From assembly GCA_020631295.1 (NCBI GenBank), contig JAHDHN010000016.1, forward strand, positions 1-20,471: DNA of 20,471 nucleotides, written 5' to 3'. A program made the position numbers and the translations under genes. Shown in pieces: positions 1 to 5,821 of the stretch (position 1 is its first letter; the number at the start of each line of letters is the position of its first letter). The notes below the pieces were generated by a model. The model searched no databases and was not told the origin of the DNA. It saw only the letters and a program-made list of their open reading frames with translations. The DNA is from Rickettsiales bacterium. GTDB taxonomy: Bacteria > Pseudomonadota > Alphaproteobacteria > Rickettsiales > UBA8987.

Positions 1-75
1 ATAATGATGATACACCTCTCCTGTGCCGCTGGTCAGTTCCAACGACAGCTGTTTATACCGTGAATTAACAGACAT
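1..75 (-). CDS. Partial unidentified CDS (5' end only)
   Basis: An open frame starts at the ATG at 75 and stays open for 25 codons to the window edge. The peptide begins MSVNSRYKQL and ends ...GEVYHHY. An AGGGAG-like ribosome site lies about 9 bases upstream, which supports this start. I do not recognise the family from so few residues. It lies downstream of the S24-type repressor on the same strand, separated by a palindromic repeat, so it may be its own unit. A second short frame with a stronger ribosome site overlaps its start (see 36-113). The short length makes the call tentative. Confidence 0.45.
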   Translation of the reverse strand, partial: MSVNSRYKQLSLELTSGTGEVYHHY

Positions 76-113
76 AAAATAGGACTCCCTATGATTAAAA
101 ACATAACAGACAT
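36..113 (-). other. 26-codon ORF with perfect AGGAGG site, overlapping the edge gene
   Basis: A frame starts at the ATG at 113, nine bases after AGGAGG (123-128), and encodes a 25-26 residue hydrophobic peptide beginning MSVMFLIIGS. Its stop lies inside the first codons of the gene starting at 75, in another frame. Both frames begin with the same bases ATGTCTGTTA. It could be a small leader peptide coupled to the downstream gene, or the Shine-Dalgarno match may be chance. No family is recognised. Confidence 0.3.
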
Positions 114-122
114 ACAGAAAAA

Positions 123-128
123 CCTCCT
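123..128 (-). promoter_or_regulatory. Consensus Shine-Dalgarno AGGAGG
   Basis: The minus strand reads AGGAGG followed by nine bases and then ATG at 113. It is the strongest Shine-Dalgarno match I see in the window. It points to translation starting at 113 rather than only at 75. Confidence 0.45.
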
Positions 129-162
129 ATAAAAAACTGTCCGTTAAATCATAGCCACGTCA

Positions 163-209
163 ATAACGGTTAGATTTGATCCTGCGGACAAGCCGCAGGA
201 AACATGGTT
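163..209. repeat. 47-bp palindromic repeat, copy 1 (inverted relative to 13901-13947)
   Basis: The reverse complement of this stretch matches 13901-13947 at all but about five of 47 positions. The core is a perfect hairpin with CCTGCGG and CCGCAGG arms (181-187 and 193-199). The flanking bases (GGATCAAATCTAAC on the opposite strand) are also conserved. It sits 20 bp beyond the stop of the repressor gene and may end its transcript, although no clear U-run follows. Confidence 0.75.
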
Positions 210-228
210 GGAAAAACGACTACATTGC

Positions 229-837
229 CTAATAACTATATACCTTAGGGCGAATATCGATAATGGGGGCGGCCCAGATAAGGCGGATATCCGGCATTAG
301 GTCAGCATTATAGCTGTGTAAATCATAATGATGCGGTTTGCTGCCATGGCGTACTTCTTTGACTAACATGCGCCCGTCCTCTGCGTTGATAACGCAAAGC
401 TGGCCAATACATTGGCTAGGCACACCCTCATGTTCTTTGCGGTAGAAAAGCTGCCAGCCTTCTTTGATAAAAGGCAGCATGGAATCACCGCGTACCTCCA
501 CCGCCACCAAGCCATGGCTGTTAATGCCAGAAGGCGGTTCAACCTCATATAGGCCGCTGCCCATGGCATGGTCATCAAAGGGGATAATTTCTGCACCGGC
601 ACCAATATAGCCTACCACATGTACTGCCTGTGTGGCAGAAGGCAGCAATTGTGCCGCATCCACCTGCAATGCATGGGAAAGCTCCATCAGCCAATGTTGA
701 GTAAGATTGCGTTGCCCACGCTCCAGTTTTGAAATTTGGTCTTTGGAAGTGTTGCACCCTTGTGCAAGCTGCTCTTGTGTAAGGCCGCGCTCAATTCGAA
801 TGCGTCGAATATTATTTTCATAGTCTTTTGCTGGCAT
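229..837 (-). CDS. HTH / S24-peptidase transcriptional repressor (CI/LexA-like)
   Basis: A 202-residue protein of typical size for phage-type repressors. Residues about 9-65 form an XRE helix-turn-helix (GLTQEQLAQ...SKDQISKLERG). Residues about 75-200 form an S24/LexA-like domain with the catalytic Ser in GDSM (119) and the Lys in MLVK (160). A GAGAE stretch near residue 80 offers an Ala-Gly bond of the kind cut during self-cleavage. In known family members, activated RecA stimulates cleavage and derepression; that is inference here. The start at 837 is supported by GGAAG four to five bases upstream. The upstream region 838-1066 carries repeated AAGTG half-sites, which suggests autoregulation. 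No other phage genes are visible, so it may be a domesticated regulator or a SOS/stress regulator. Confidence 0.88.
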   Translation of the reverse strand: MPAKDYENNIRRIRIERGLTQEQLAQGCNTSKDQISKLERGQRNLTQHWLMELSHALQVDAAQLLPSATQAVHVVGYIGAGAEIIPFDDHAMGSGLYEVEPPSGINSHGLVAVEVRGDSMLPFIKEGWQLFYRKEHEGVPSQCIGQLCVINAEDGRMLVKEVRHGSKPHHYDLHSYNADLMPDIRLIWAAPIIDIRPKVYSY

Positions 838-858
838 GTTGCTTCCTATCTATATTTA

Positions 859-924
859 GTGCATTCTATTTATAGTATATTTGCCTCTTTTTTTACTAAG
901 TGTAATAAATGCACTTATAAAGTG
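859..924. promoter_or_regulatory. Candidate operator cluster of the S24 repressor
   Basis: AGTGCATT (859-866) and AATGCACT (908-915) are perfect inverted copies. In the same stretch, AAGTG (898-902), CACTT (912-916) and AAGTG (920-924) form one pair with a 9-bp spacer and one with a 3-bp spacer. They lie 22-87 bp upstream of the repressor start, where its promoter should be. AT-rich DNA with TATACT and TATAAA on the minus strand lies between them. Binding is inferred. Confidence 0.45.
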
Positions 925-1049
925 TAAATTAGTTTAATATATACATATTAAGCAGTTAGATAGCTAAAATATTCAATATAAATATACAACCTAAGGTATA
1001 TATTATTTAGATCTATGTCTAGTATTTTTTGATCTTTTAAAGAAACTAT

Positions 1050-1055
1050 TATAAT
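1050..1055 (+). promoter_or_regulatory. Consensus -10 box (TATAAT) just upstream of murU-like gene
   Basis: TATAAT ends 11 bases before the ATG at 1067. A normal start point would therefore leave a leader of only about 4-6 nt. The -35 region (TTTGAT, 1028-1033, 16-bp spacer) is weak. No Shine-Dalgarno precedes the ATG, which fits a nearly leaderless mRNA. Confidence 0.4.
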
Positions 1056-1066
1056 CATAGCCACCT

Positions 1067-1762
1067 ATGAAACAGAAGATATCAGCAGCGATGGTGTTTT
1101 GTGCAGGTTTGGGCACGCGTATGCGTGAACTCACAGCCCAGCAGCCAAAAGCCATGGTGCCTGTGTGTAATACGCCGCTTTTGGCCTATCGTATGGAGGC
1201 ATTGGAGGCCGCAGCTATAGAGCATGTGGTGCTTAATACGCATTATAAACCTGTTTCCCTGGAAGCTTATATGCAGGAAAATTATCCAAAAGCGCTGCTA
1301 TGCCATGAAGAGACATTGCTGGATACGGCAGGTGGGTTGCTTCATGCACAGCCACTATTGGGCATGCCAGAGGCGCTGTTTACCATTAATTGTGATGTGA
1401 TTTGGCAGGGAAAACTGCTGGAGCAGCTGCAAGCAGCGTGGAATTCGGATGAAATGGATGTGTTAATGACCATGGTGCCGCTTGAAAAGGCGCATGGTTA
1501 TCATGGCACAGGTGATTTTTCATTGCAGGCGGGTGGTGCACTTTCTCGAGATAACCCTACCCATGTATTTGGCGGTGTGCAGATTATCAAGCCAAAGATT
1601 GTGGAGCGTTATGCCAAAGGGCGTGAGGTATTTTCACTTTCAGAGGTTTATGCTGATATTGGTAAAAACACGCCTCTACGTGCATATGGGTATGAGTATA
1701 ATGATCTATGGCTGCATGTAGATAGCCCTGAAGGTGTAGATATGGCAGAGCAATATTTATAA
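1067..1762 (+). CDS. murU: Sugar-1-phosphate nucleotidyltransferase, MurU-like
   Basis: A 231-residue NTP-transferase with the signature GLGTRM near residue 15, then a Lys in QQPKAMVPV, and an acidic metal-site motif in TINCDV. The length and layout fit the short alphaproteobacterial family annotated as N-acetylmuramate-1-phosphate uridylyltransferase. That enzyme forms UDP-MurNAc in the cell-wall recycling shortcut. Mannose-1-phosphate guanylyltransferase is the main alternative, because the two families share the fold and motifs. The AmgK kinase that usually partners MurU is not visible in the window. The start at 1067 is chosen because MKQKISAAMV aligns with the usual N-terminus. There is no ribosome site, and a -10 box sits unusually close. 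A MITE-like repeat begins 22 bp after the stop. Confidence 0.75.
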   Translation: MKQKISAAMVFCAGLGTRMRELTAQQPKAMVPVCNTPLLAYRMEALEAAAIEHVVLNTHYKPVSLEAYMQENYPKALLCHEETLLDTAGGLLHAQPLLGMPEALFTINCDVIWQGKLLEQLQAAWNSDEMDVLMTMVPLEKAHGYHGTGDFSLQAGGALSRDNPTHVFGGVQIIKPKIVERYAKGREVFSLSEVYADIGKNTPLRAYGYEYNDLWLHVDSPEGVDMAEQYL

Positions 1763-1784
1763 CGCGAACGCAAAACCGTGGATG

Positions 1785-1978
1785 TATAGTAAACTGCATA
1801 ATTAATAGGACATATAAAAAAGTACGTCACCCCGTGGCAAGTCCTGCGGGGGCCAGCCTACGCATAAAGCTTCGGCTGGCACAGCCAGGGGCGATGCGGT
1901 AAGATCTCTCTTGTGGCTCTGGATACCGCAATCAAGTCGCGGTATGACGCTCTATCGTTAATTATGCAGGTTGCTATA
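1785..1978. mobile_element. MITE-like element with 21-bp terminal inverted repeats
   Basis: The left end (1785-1805) and the reverse complement of the right end (1958-1978) agree at 19 of 21 positions, sharing CTGCATAATTAA at the inner side and TATAG at the outer side. The dinucleotide TA at both boundaries fits a TA target duplication, as used by IS630/Tc1-type transposases. The 194-bp body has no coding potential. It contains hairpins: GCCAGCC/GGCTGGC (1852-1880), and ATACCGC/GCGGTAT (1923-1945), which competes with TGCGGTA (1895-1901). A related end occurs at 13770-13797. No transposase is present, so any mobility would be supplied elsewhere. Confidence 0.6.
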
Positions 1979-2052
1979 TAGCATTTTCGAAATTTATTGA
2001 GGGAATGCTATGAAAATTACGTAGTGATTTTGCGCGGCGAAGCCAGTGGGGC

Positions 2053-2079
2053 AATTTTATTGATTCCATCAATAAAATT
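2053..2079. terminator. Perfect 11-bp AT-rich hairpin, possible terminator
   Basis: AATTTTATTGA and TCAATAAAATT form a perfect stem around a TTCCA loop. It lies between converging transcription from the murU-like side and rmuC. The A/T-rich arms could give U-tracts in either direction. It is not a classic GC-stem terminator, so function is uncertain. Confidence 0.4.
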
Positions 2080-2097
2080 ATAAAACACTATAGTGCT

Positions 2098-2119
2098 CGC
2101 AAACCCAACGAGGTTTGCG
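2098..2119 (-). terminator. Candidate rmuC terminator hairpin
   Basis: The arms CGCAAACC and GGTTTGCG form a perfect 8-bp stem with a 6-base loop, 43 bp beyond the rmuC stop. The CACTATAGTG palindrome and a TTTTATAATTTTATT stretch follow on the minus strand. The U-rich run is not immediately adjacent, so efficiency is uncertain. Confidence 0.45.
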
Positions 2120-2161
2120 CACGCATGCGTGTAGTTAAGTGATACCACGGGCCTTGGAGAT

Positions 2162-3430
2162 TCACTCTTCTGCAGCAGACACGCCAAGCTCCACCACATT
2201 GCCTGCATTTTCTTTAATATGCGTGGGTAGTGCCTTGCCTTTGGGTAGCTGGATGCCTAGCGCTTCAATCTTTTTAGCTTTAGGCAGCATGGTGCGGTTA
2301 ATACTGGCGCTGAGCTTCTGGAACAAATCACTGGTGCGGCGCACGCTGTCTCCCACTTTGCTGGTATGCTCCAGCACAACACGCACACTGTCCATCAGGT
2401 TAGTAATCTCGGCAATAATATGCTGCTGGTTGGCATCTTGCTTCACCATTTGCAGAGAGTAGCTGGCAAAATTGAGCAGCACACCAAGCCCAGTGGGGCC
2501 GACTACCATAATATTATGTTTGGCTGCTTCTTGGCGAAAGCCAGGGTCAATTTCATGCAGTAATTCCAGCTGAGATTCGCGGTGAATAAACATCGCTACC
2601 TTATGTTGCAGCATCTTTTGCTCTTGTGTTTCAGTCTTGTAGATTTTTTCTATCACAGTCTGATAGGCTTTTTCAGATAACGCACGCAAATGTTCACGCA
2701 TGCGCATGCGTAATTTGTCTTTGATAATTTCCGATTGCACCGGGTCATCCGTAGCGGCCAATTCCAGGAAGAATTTGCTGGCCTTGCTATCAATCGCCAG
2801 CGCATGGTTATTAGGCAAAAACACCACCGCATCCGGGCGTTTGCCTTCGGCGCTATATTGCATCACAAAATCTTGCCCAGCGGTCAGGCCATGCGCTTTC
2901 AGTGCATTTTCCAAGCCAATTTCAGAGAGCTGCCCAACCTGCCCAGGCTGCTCCAGCGCTTTCCATAGGGTGGAAACGCTGTTGTCATTTTCAAATACAC
3001 GCTCTTGCAACAGGCTCACGCGTTGGGTGAGTTTTTCAAATTCCTGCATGGTATGCTGGGTAAATTGCTTGGCCTCTTGTTGCAGCACCTCTTTGCCCTT
3101 GGTTTGCATGGCAAGTTCGGCGGTTTTCATGCTGTCTTCCAACATTTTTTCTTCCGTATGGCGCTGTTGCTGTGTGTGGCTTAGCTGTTGTGCTTGCAGC
3201 TCTGCTTTCAGCTGCATATCTGTGTATTTTTCTTGCAGTGATACAAGCTCTGCATTGGCAGATTCATGCTGTGCTTGGGTGGTGTCATATTGTGCCTTCA
3301 GCACCGCATAGCGTGTTTTTAGGCGACTATAAAATAACAGCATACAGAGGCCAAAAAATGCCAGCACTACCGCAGCAATTTCTGTGCTATGCGCCATTAT
3401 CCAGTTGACTATCATGTGTAGCATTTCCAT
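2162..3430 (-). CDS. rmuC: DNA recombination protein RmuC
   Basis: About 422 residues from the ATG at 3430. One N-terminal membrane helix (AAVVLAFFGLCMLLFY) is followed by a long Gln/Glu/Lys-rich coiled coil. The RmuC domain then carries RPDAVVFLP and ALAIDSKA, the D...DxK pattern of its predicted nuclease-like core, and the conserved VGPTGLGVLLN. RmuC limits inversions at short inverted repeats in E. coli; its biochemistry is poorly defined. In-frame ATGs at 3424 and 3415 are alternatives, and 3415 has GGA about ten bases upstream. Earlier in-frame codons overlap glmU and lack family similarity. The gene is divergent from glmU with only about 10-25 bp between starts. Two or more hairpins follow its stop. 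Confidence 0.9.
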   Translation of the reverse strand: MEMLHMIVNWIMAHSTEIAAVVLAFFGLCMLLFYSRLKTRYAVLKAQYDTTQAQHESANAELVSLQEKYTDMQLKAELQAQQLSHTQQQRHTEEKMLEDSMKTAELAMQTKGKEVLQQEAKQFTQHTMQEFEKLTQRVSLLQERVFENDNSVSTLWKALEQPGQVGQLSEIGLENALKAHGLTAGQDFVMQYSAEGKRPDAVVFLPNNHALAIDSKASKFFLELAATDDPVQSEIIKDKLRMRMREHLRALSEKAYQTVIEKIYKTETQEQKMLQHKVAMFIHRESQLELLHEIDPGFRQEAAKHNIMVVGPTGLGVLLNFASYSLQMVKQDANQQHIIAEITNLMDSVRVVLEHTSKVGDSVRRTSDLFQKLSASINRTMLPKAKKIEALGIQLPKGKALPTHIKENAGNVVELGVSAAEE

Positions 3431-3440
3431 AAGTATCTGT

Positions 3441-4760
3441 ATGCATAAAGAGTCTGCACATAAAAAAGAAGCCTTTTCTGTGGTGATATTGGCCGCAGGT
3501 ATGGGCACGCGCATGCGTTCCTCCTTGCCTAAAGTGCTGCACAAGGTGGGTGGTTTGCCGCTGGTGGCACATGTGGCGCGCAGCAGTGCAAGCTGCAACC
3601 CAAGCAATGCCATTGTGGTGATTGGTGAGGGTATGGAGGCCGTGCACGAGGCCGCAATGCCACATTTGGACTGTGCTGCTGTGGTGCAAAAAGAGCGGTT
3701 GGGCACGGCGCATGCGGTGCTGCAGGCATTGCCAGAGCTACCTAAAAAAGGTACCGTGCTGGTGGCTTATGGCGATACGCCGTTTATTTCGTCTAAAACC
3801 ATGCAGGCTATGCATGCCGCCGTGTTGGCCGGTGCTGGTGGTGTGGTACTAGGCTTTCGCCCTAATGACCCGGCAAAATATGGCCGCTTGGTGGTAGAAA
3901 ATGGTGCACTTCACCGTATTGTAGAATTTAAGGATGCGACGGAAGCAGAGCGTGCAATTGGGTTATGCAACAGTGGTGTGATGGCATTTGATGCTGAGGC
4001 ACTACATGCGCTTTTACCCAAAGTGGGGAATCAGAATGCTGCGGGGGAATATTACCTCACCGATATGGTGCAATTGCTGCGTGAGTCTAACCATATTGTA
4101 GAAGTGATTGAGGCGAGCGATGCGGAAGTGCTGGGTATTAACAGCCAAACAGAGCGCGCAGAAGCAGAAGCCTTATTTCAGGCGGATATGCGAACAAAGG
4201 CACTGGAGGCTGGTGTGCAGATGATAGCACCTGATACGGTGCACATGCAGGCCGACACAGTGATTGAGCCTGGTGCGGTGATTGAGCCTTATGTGGTGTT
4301 TGGTGCGGGTGCTGTGGTGCACGCAGGTGCTGTGGTGCGCGCATTTTCTTATATTGAAGGCGCAGAAATTGCTGCAGGTGCTGTGGTGGGGCCTTATGCG
4401 CGCTTGCGCCCAGGTGCAAATATTGGCGAAAACGCCAAAGTGGGGAATTTTGTAGAAATAAAACAGGCCACATTACATGAGGGCGCTAAGGTGAGTCACC
4501 TTAGCTATGTGGGTGATGCTGTGGTGGGGGCAGATGCTAATATTGGTGCCGGCACCATCACTTGCAATTATGATGGTGTGAATAAGTTCACCACAGAAAT
4601 TGGCGAAGGCGCATTTATTGGCAGCAATTCAAGCTTGGTAGCGCCGGTGAAAGTGGGTGATGGAAGTCTGGTGGCAGCCGGCAGTACTGTGCGCAGTGAT
4701 GTTCCAAAAAAATCATTATATTACAATGATATGAAGGAAAAATTGAAGAAAAAGGATTAA
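3441..4760 (+). CDS. glmU: Bifunctional UDP-GlcNAc pyrophosphorylase / glucosamine-1-phosphate acetyltransferase
   Basis: 439 residues, close to the usual 450-460. The N-terminal uridylyltransferase has LAAGMGTRM (17-25), the following Lys in SSLPKVLH (31), and the metal-binding AYGDTP (about 109-114). From about residue 255 a left-handed beta-helix of hexapeptide repeats begins. It contains the acetyltransferase site with His353 in SHLSYVGD and the CNYDG motif (375-379). GlmU makes UDP-GlcNAc for peptidoglycan and lipid A in the cytoplasm. The start at 3441 (MHKESAHKKE) places the Rossmann strand at the normal distance. The upstream in-frame ATG at 3414 would overlap the rmuC start. The stop is followed after one base by the ATG of a small membrane-protein gene, so the two are probably co-transcribed. 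Confidence 0.93.
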   Translation: MHKESAHKKEAFSVVILAAGMGTRMRSSLPKVLHKVGGLPLVAHVARSSASCNPSNAIVVIGEGMEAVHEAAMPHLDCAAVVQKERLGTAHAVLQALPELPKKGTVLVAYGDTPFISSKTMQAMHAAVLAGAGGVVLGFRPNDPAKYGRLVVENGALHRIVEFKDATEAERAIGLCNSGVMAFDAEALHALLPKVGNQNAAGEYYLTDMVQLLRESNHIVEVIEASDAEVLGINSQTERAEAEALFQADMRTKALEAGVQMIAPDTVHMQADTVIEPGAVIEPYVVFGAGAVVHAGAVVRAFSYIEGAEIAAGAVVGPYARLRPGANIGENAKVGNFVEIKQATLHEGAKVSHLSYVGDAVVGADANIGAGTITCNYDGVNKFTTEIGEGAFIGSNSSLVAPVKVGDGSLVAAGSTVRSDVPKKSLYYNDMKEKLKKKD

Positions 4761-4761
4761 T

Positions 4762-4998
4762 ATGAATTTCTCTTATCTATTGCCATTAAAATCTGCCTTT
4801 GAATGGGTCTCCAATGTCATTAATGATGCAGTGGATTTTACGCATTATGCATCGCAAGTTCAGAGTCTTTCAGATGCGTGGGAGCTGTTTCTTTGGGCAC
4901 CGTTATGGATCGAAATATTTATCATTTCTATTATCTTTGGGCTAGGTGCAGGATTGTGGGCATTTGTATTTGGTGCTATATTAGATAATGAGCCTTGA
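4762..4998 (+). CDS. Small single-pass membrane protein, 78 aa
   Basis: It starts one base after the glmU stop, with AAGGA about six bases upstream, so translation is probably coupled to glmU. The N-terminal half is amphipathic and aromatic-rich. Residues about 47-73 form one strongly hydrophobic stretch (LWIEIFIISIIFGLGAGLWA). There is no cleavable signal peptide pattern. I do not recognise the family. Its position between cell-wall precursor synthesis and a second tiny membrane protein makes an envelope role possible, but nothing in the sequence proves this. Confidence 0.72.
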   Translation: MNFSYLLPLKSAFEWVSNVINDAVDFTHYASQVQSLSDAWELFLWAPLWIEIFIISIIFGLGAGLWAFVFGAILDNEP

Positions 4999-5029
4999 TA
5001 CTATTTTAAATTTATAGGGAGTATAGCTG

Positions 5030-5188
5030 ATGTTTGATTTTTGCGGTGGTAATGTATTTGATTGTTTGTTTTGGTTCTTAGATTTGGAATTATGGCAGCA
5101 GATTGCTATTGGGCTAGGGCTATGTATTTGTATGCTGATTATCACACGCGTATTTCACTGGATCACTATGGGTGTAGATAGTGATTAG
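5030..5188 (+). CDS. Small single-pass membrane protein, 52 aa
   Basis: The frame ATG 5030 to TAG 5186-5188 encodes MFDFCGGNVFDCLFWFLDLE followed by a hydrophobic helix (residues about 23-43, QQIAIGLGLCICMLIITRVF) and the polar end HWITMGVDSD. AGGGAG lies about nine bases upstream, a good ribosome site. It follows the 78-aa membrane protein by 31 bp on the same strand. It contains four cysteines: two before the helix and two inside it. No family is recognised. The good ribosome site and membrane-helix composition argue that it is a real gene. Confidence 0.62.
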   Translation: MFDFCGGNVFDCLFWFLDLELWQQIAIGLGLCICMLIITRVFHWITMGVDSD

Positions 5189-5221
5189 GCTATCTAAGTT
5201 ATCATTTAACCAAAACTATGC

Positions 5222-5250
5222 TTGACGGTGCCGCAGATTGGCTGTATCTG
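5222..5250 (+). promoter_or_regulatory. Sigma70-type promoter for rpsP-rimM
   Basis: TTGACG (5222-5227), a 17-bp spacer and TATCTG (5245-5250). The same arrangement with an identical -10 precedes valS (9248-9276). The start point would be near 5257, about 30 bases before the rpsP ATG. Confidence 0.55.
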
Positions 5251-5287
5251 CGCTTTCCTTAACCAACATTTGATTGAGAAAACTATT

Positions 5288-5815
5288 ATGGCAACAAAAA
5301 TTCGTTTAGCACGTGGTGGTAGCAAGAAGCGCCCTTATTACCGTATTGTAGTGGCTGATTCTCGCAACCCACGCGATGGTCGTTTCATTGAAAAAGTAGG
5401 CACCTACAACCCTATGCTTGCTAAAGATAATGCAGAGCGTGTGACGTTTAAAACAGACCGTATTGACCATTGGCTAGCACAAGGTGCTGTGCCAACGGGC
5501 CGTGTGCTTGCTTTCCTTCGTTCGGCTAATATTGGCCAGGATGTAAGCATTGTGAAAAAGCTGAACAAGCGCCATGATAATGTGGTTGAGCTGAAGCGTG
5601 AAGAAATTGAAGCCAAGAAGAAGGCGGAAGAAGAAGCGCGCAAAAAGGCAGAAGAAGAAGCAAAGGCTGCTGCTGAGGCGGAAGCCGCAGAAGCCAAAGC
5701 TGCAGAGGAAGCTGCCGCTGCCGAAGCCGCAGAAGCTGAGAAAGCAGAAGAGCCAGCCGCTGAAGCGGAAGAAGCACCTGCAGAAGAAGCAAAAGCGGAA
5801 GAATCTACAGAGTAG
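5288..5815 (+). CDS. rpsP: 30S ribosomal protein S16 with long acidic/alanine-rich tail
   Basis: Residues 1-85 are a standard S16 (MATKIRLARGG, PYYRIVVADSR, DGRFIEKVGTYNP, DRIDHWLAQGA). S16 binds 16S rRNA early in 30S assembly. The protein continues to 175 residues, about twice the usual 80-90. From about residue 105 it is almost entirely Ala, Glu and Lys in a repetitive KKAEEEA-like pattern, predicted to be a long charged helix or disordered. Extended S16 tails are known in several alphaproteobacteria, but this one is long. The ATG at 5288 is chosen because homologues begin MATKIRLAR. A promoter lies upstream, and rimM begins six bases after the stop. Confidence 0.95.
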   Translation: MATKIRLARGGSKKRPYYRIVVADSRNPRDGRFIEKVGTYNPMLAKDNAERVTFKTDRIDHWLAQGAVPTGRVLAFLRSANIGQDVSIVKKLNKRHDNVVELKREEIEAKKKAEEEARKKAEEEAKAAAEAEAAEAKAAEEAAAAEAAEAEKAEEPAAEAEEAPAEEAKAEESTE

Positions 5816-5821
5816 TTTTTC

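Larger units (their letters stand above)
1978..2130. other. Hairpin-rich tail between murU-like gene and rmuC
   Basis: This part of the 399-bp gene-free stretch (1763-2161) holds successive inverted repeats. These are ATAGCATT/AATGCTAT (1978-2011), an 11-bp perfect AT-rich stem (2053-2079), CACTATAGTG (2086-2095), CGCAAACC/GGTTTGCG (2098-2119) and ACGCATGCGT (2121-2130). I see no gene here. The last stems lie just past the rmuC stop. Confidence 0.5.

Noticed and set aside
736..927. A 63-codon hydrophobic rightward frame opposite the repressor start
   Set aside because: It crosses the repressor's N-terminus and its regulatory region; the Phe/Ile/Tyr richness comes from AT-rich DNA.
2017..2208. 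A leftward 63-codon frame after rmuC
   Set aside because: It crosses the hairpin cluster and the rmuC end, with no ribosome site or family features.
2696..2711. Perfect 16-bp palindrome ACGCATGCGCATGCGT in rmuC
   Set aside because: It encodes the MRMRMRE segment of the protein and is explained by alternating Met/Arg codons; no other evidence of function.
2700..3311. A 203-codon rightward frame opposite rmuC
   Set aside because: Ser/Cys-rich antisense of the RmuC coiled coil; rmuC is clearly coding on the other strand.
4250..4420. Short repeated GGTGCTGTGGTG units in glmU
   Set aside because: They encode hexapeptide repeats of the left-handed beta-helix, as expected for this family.
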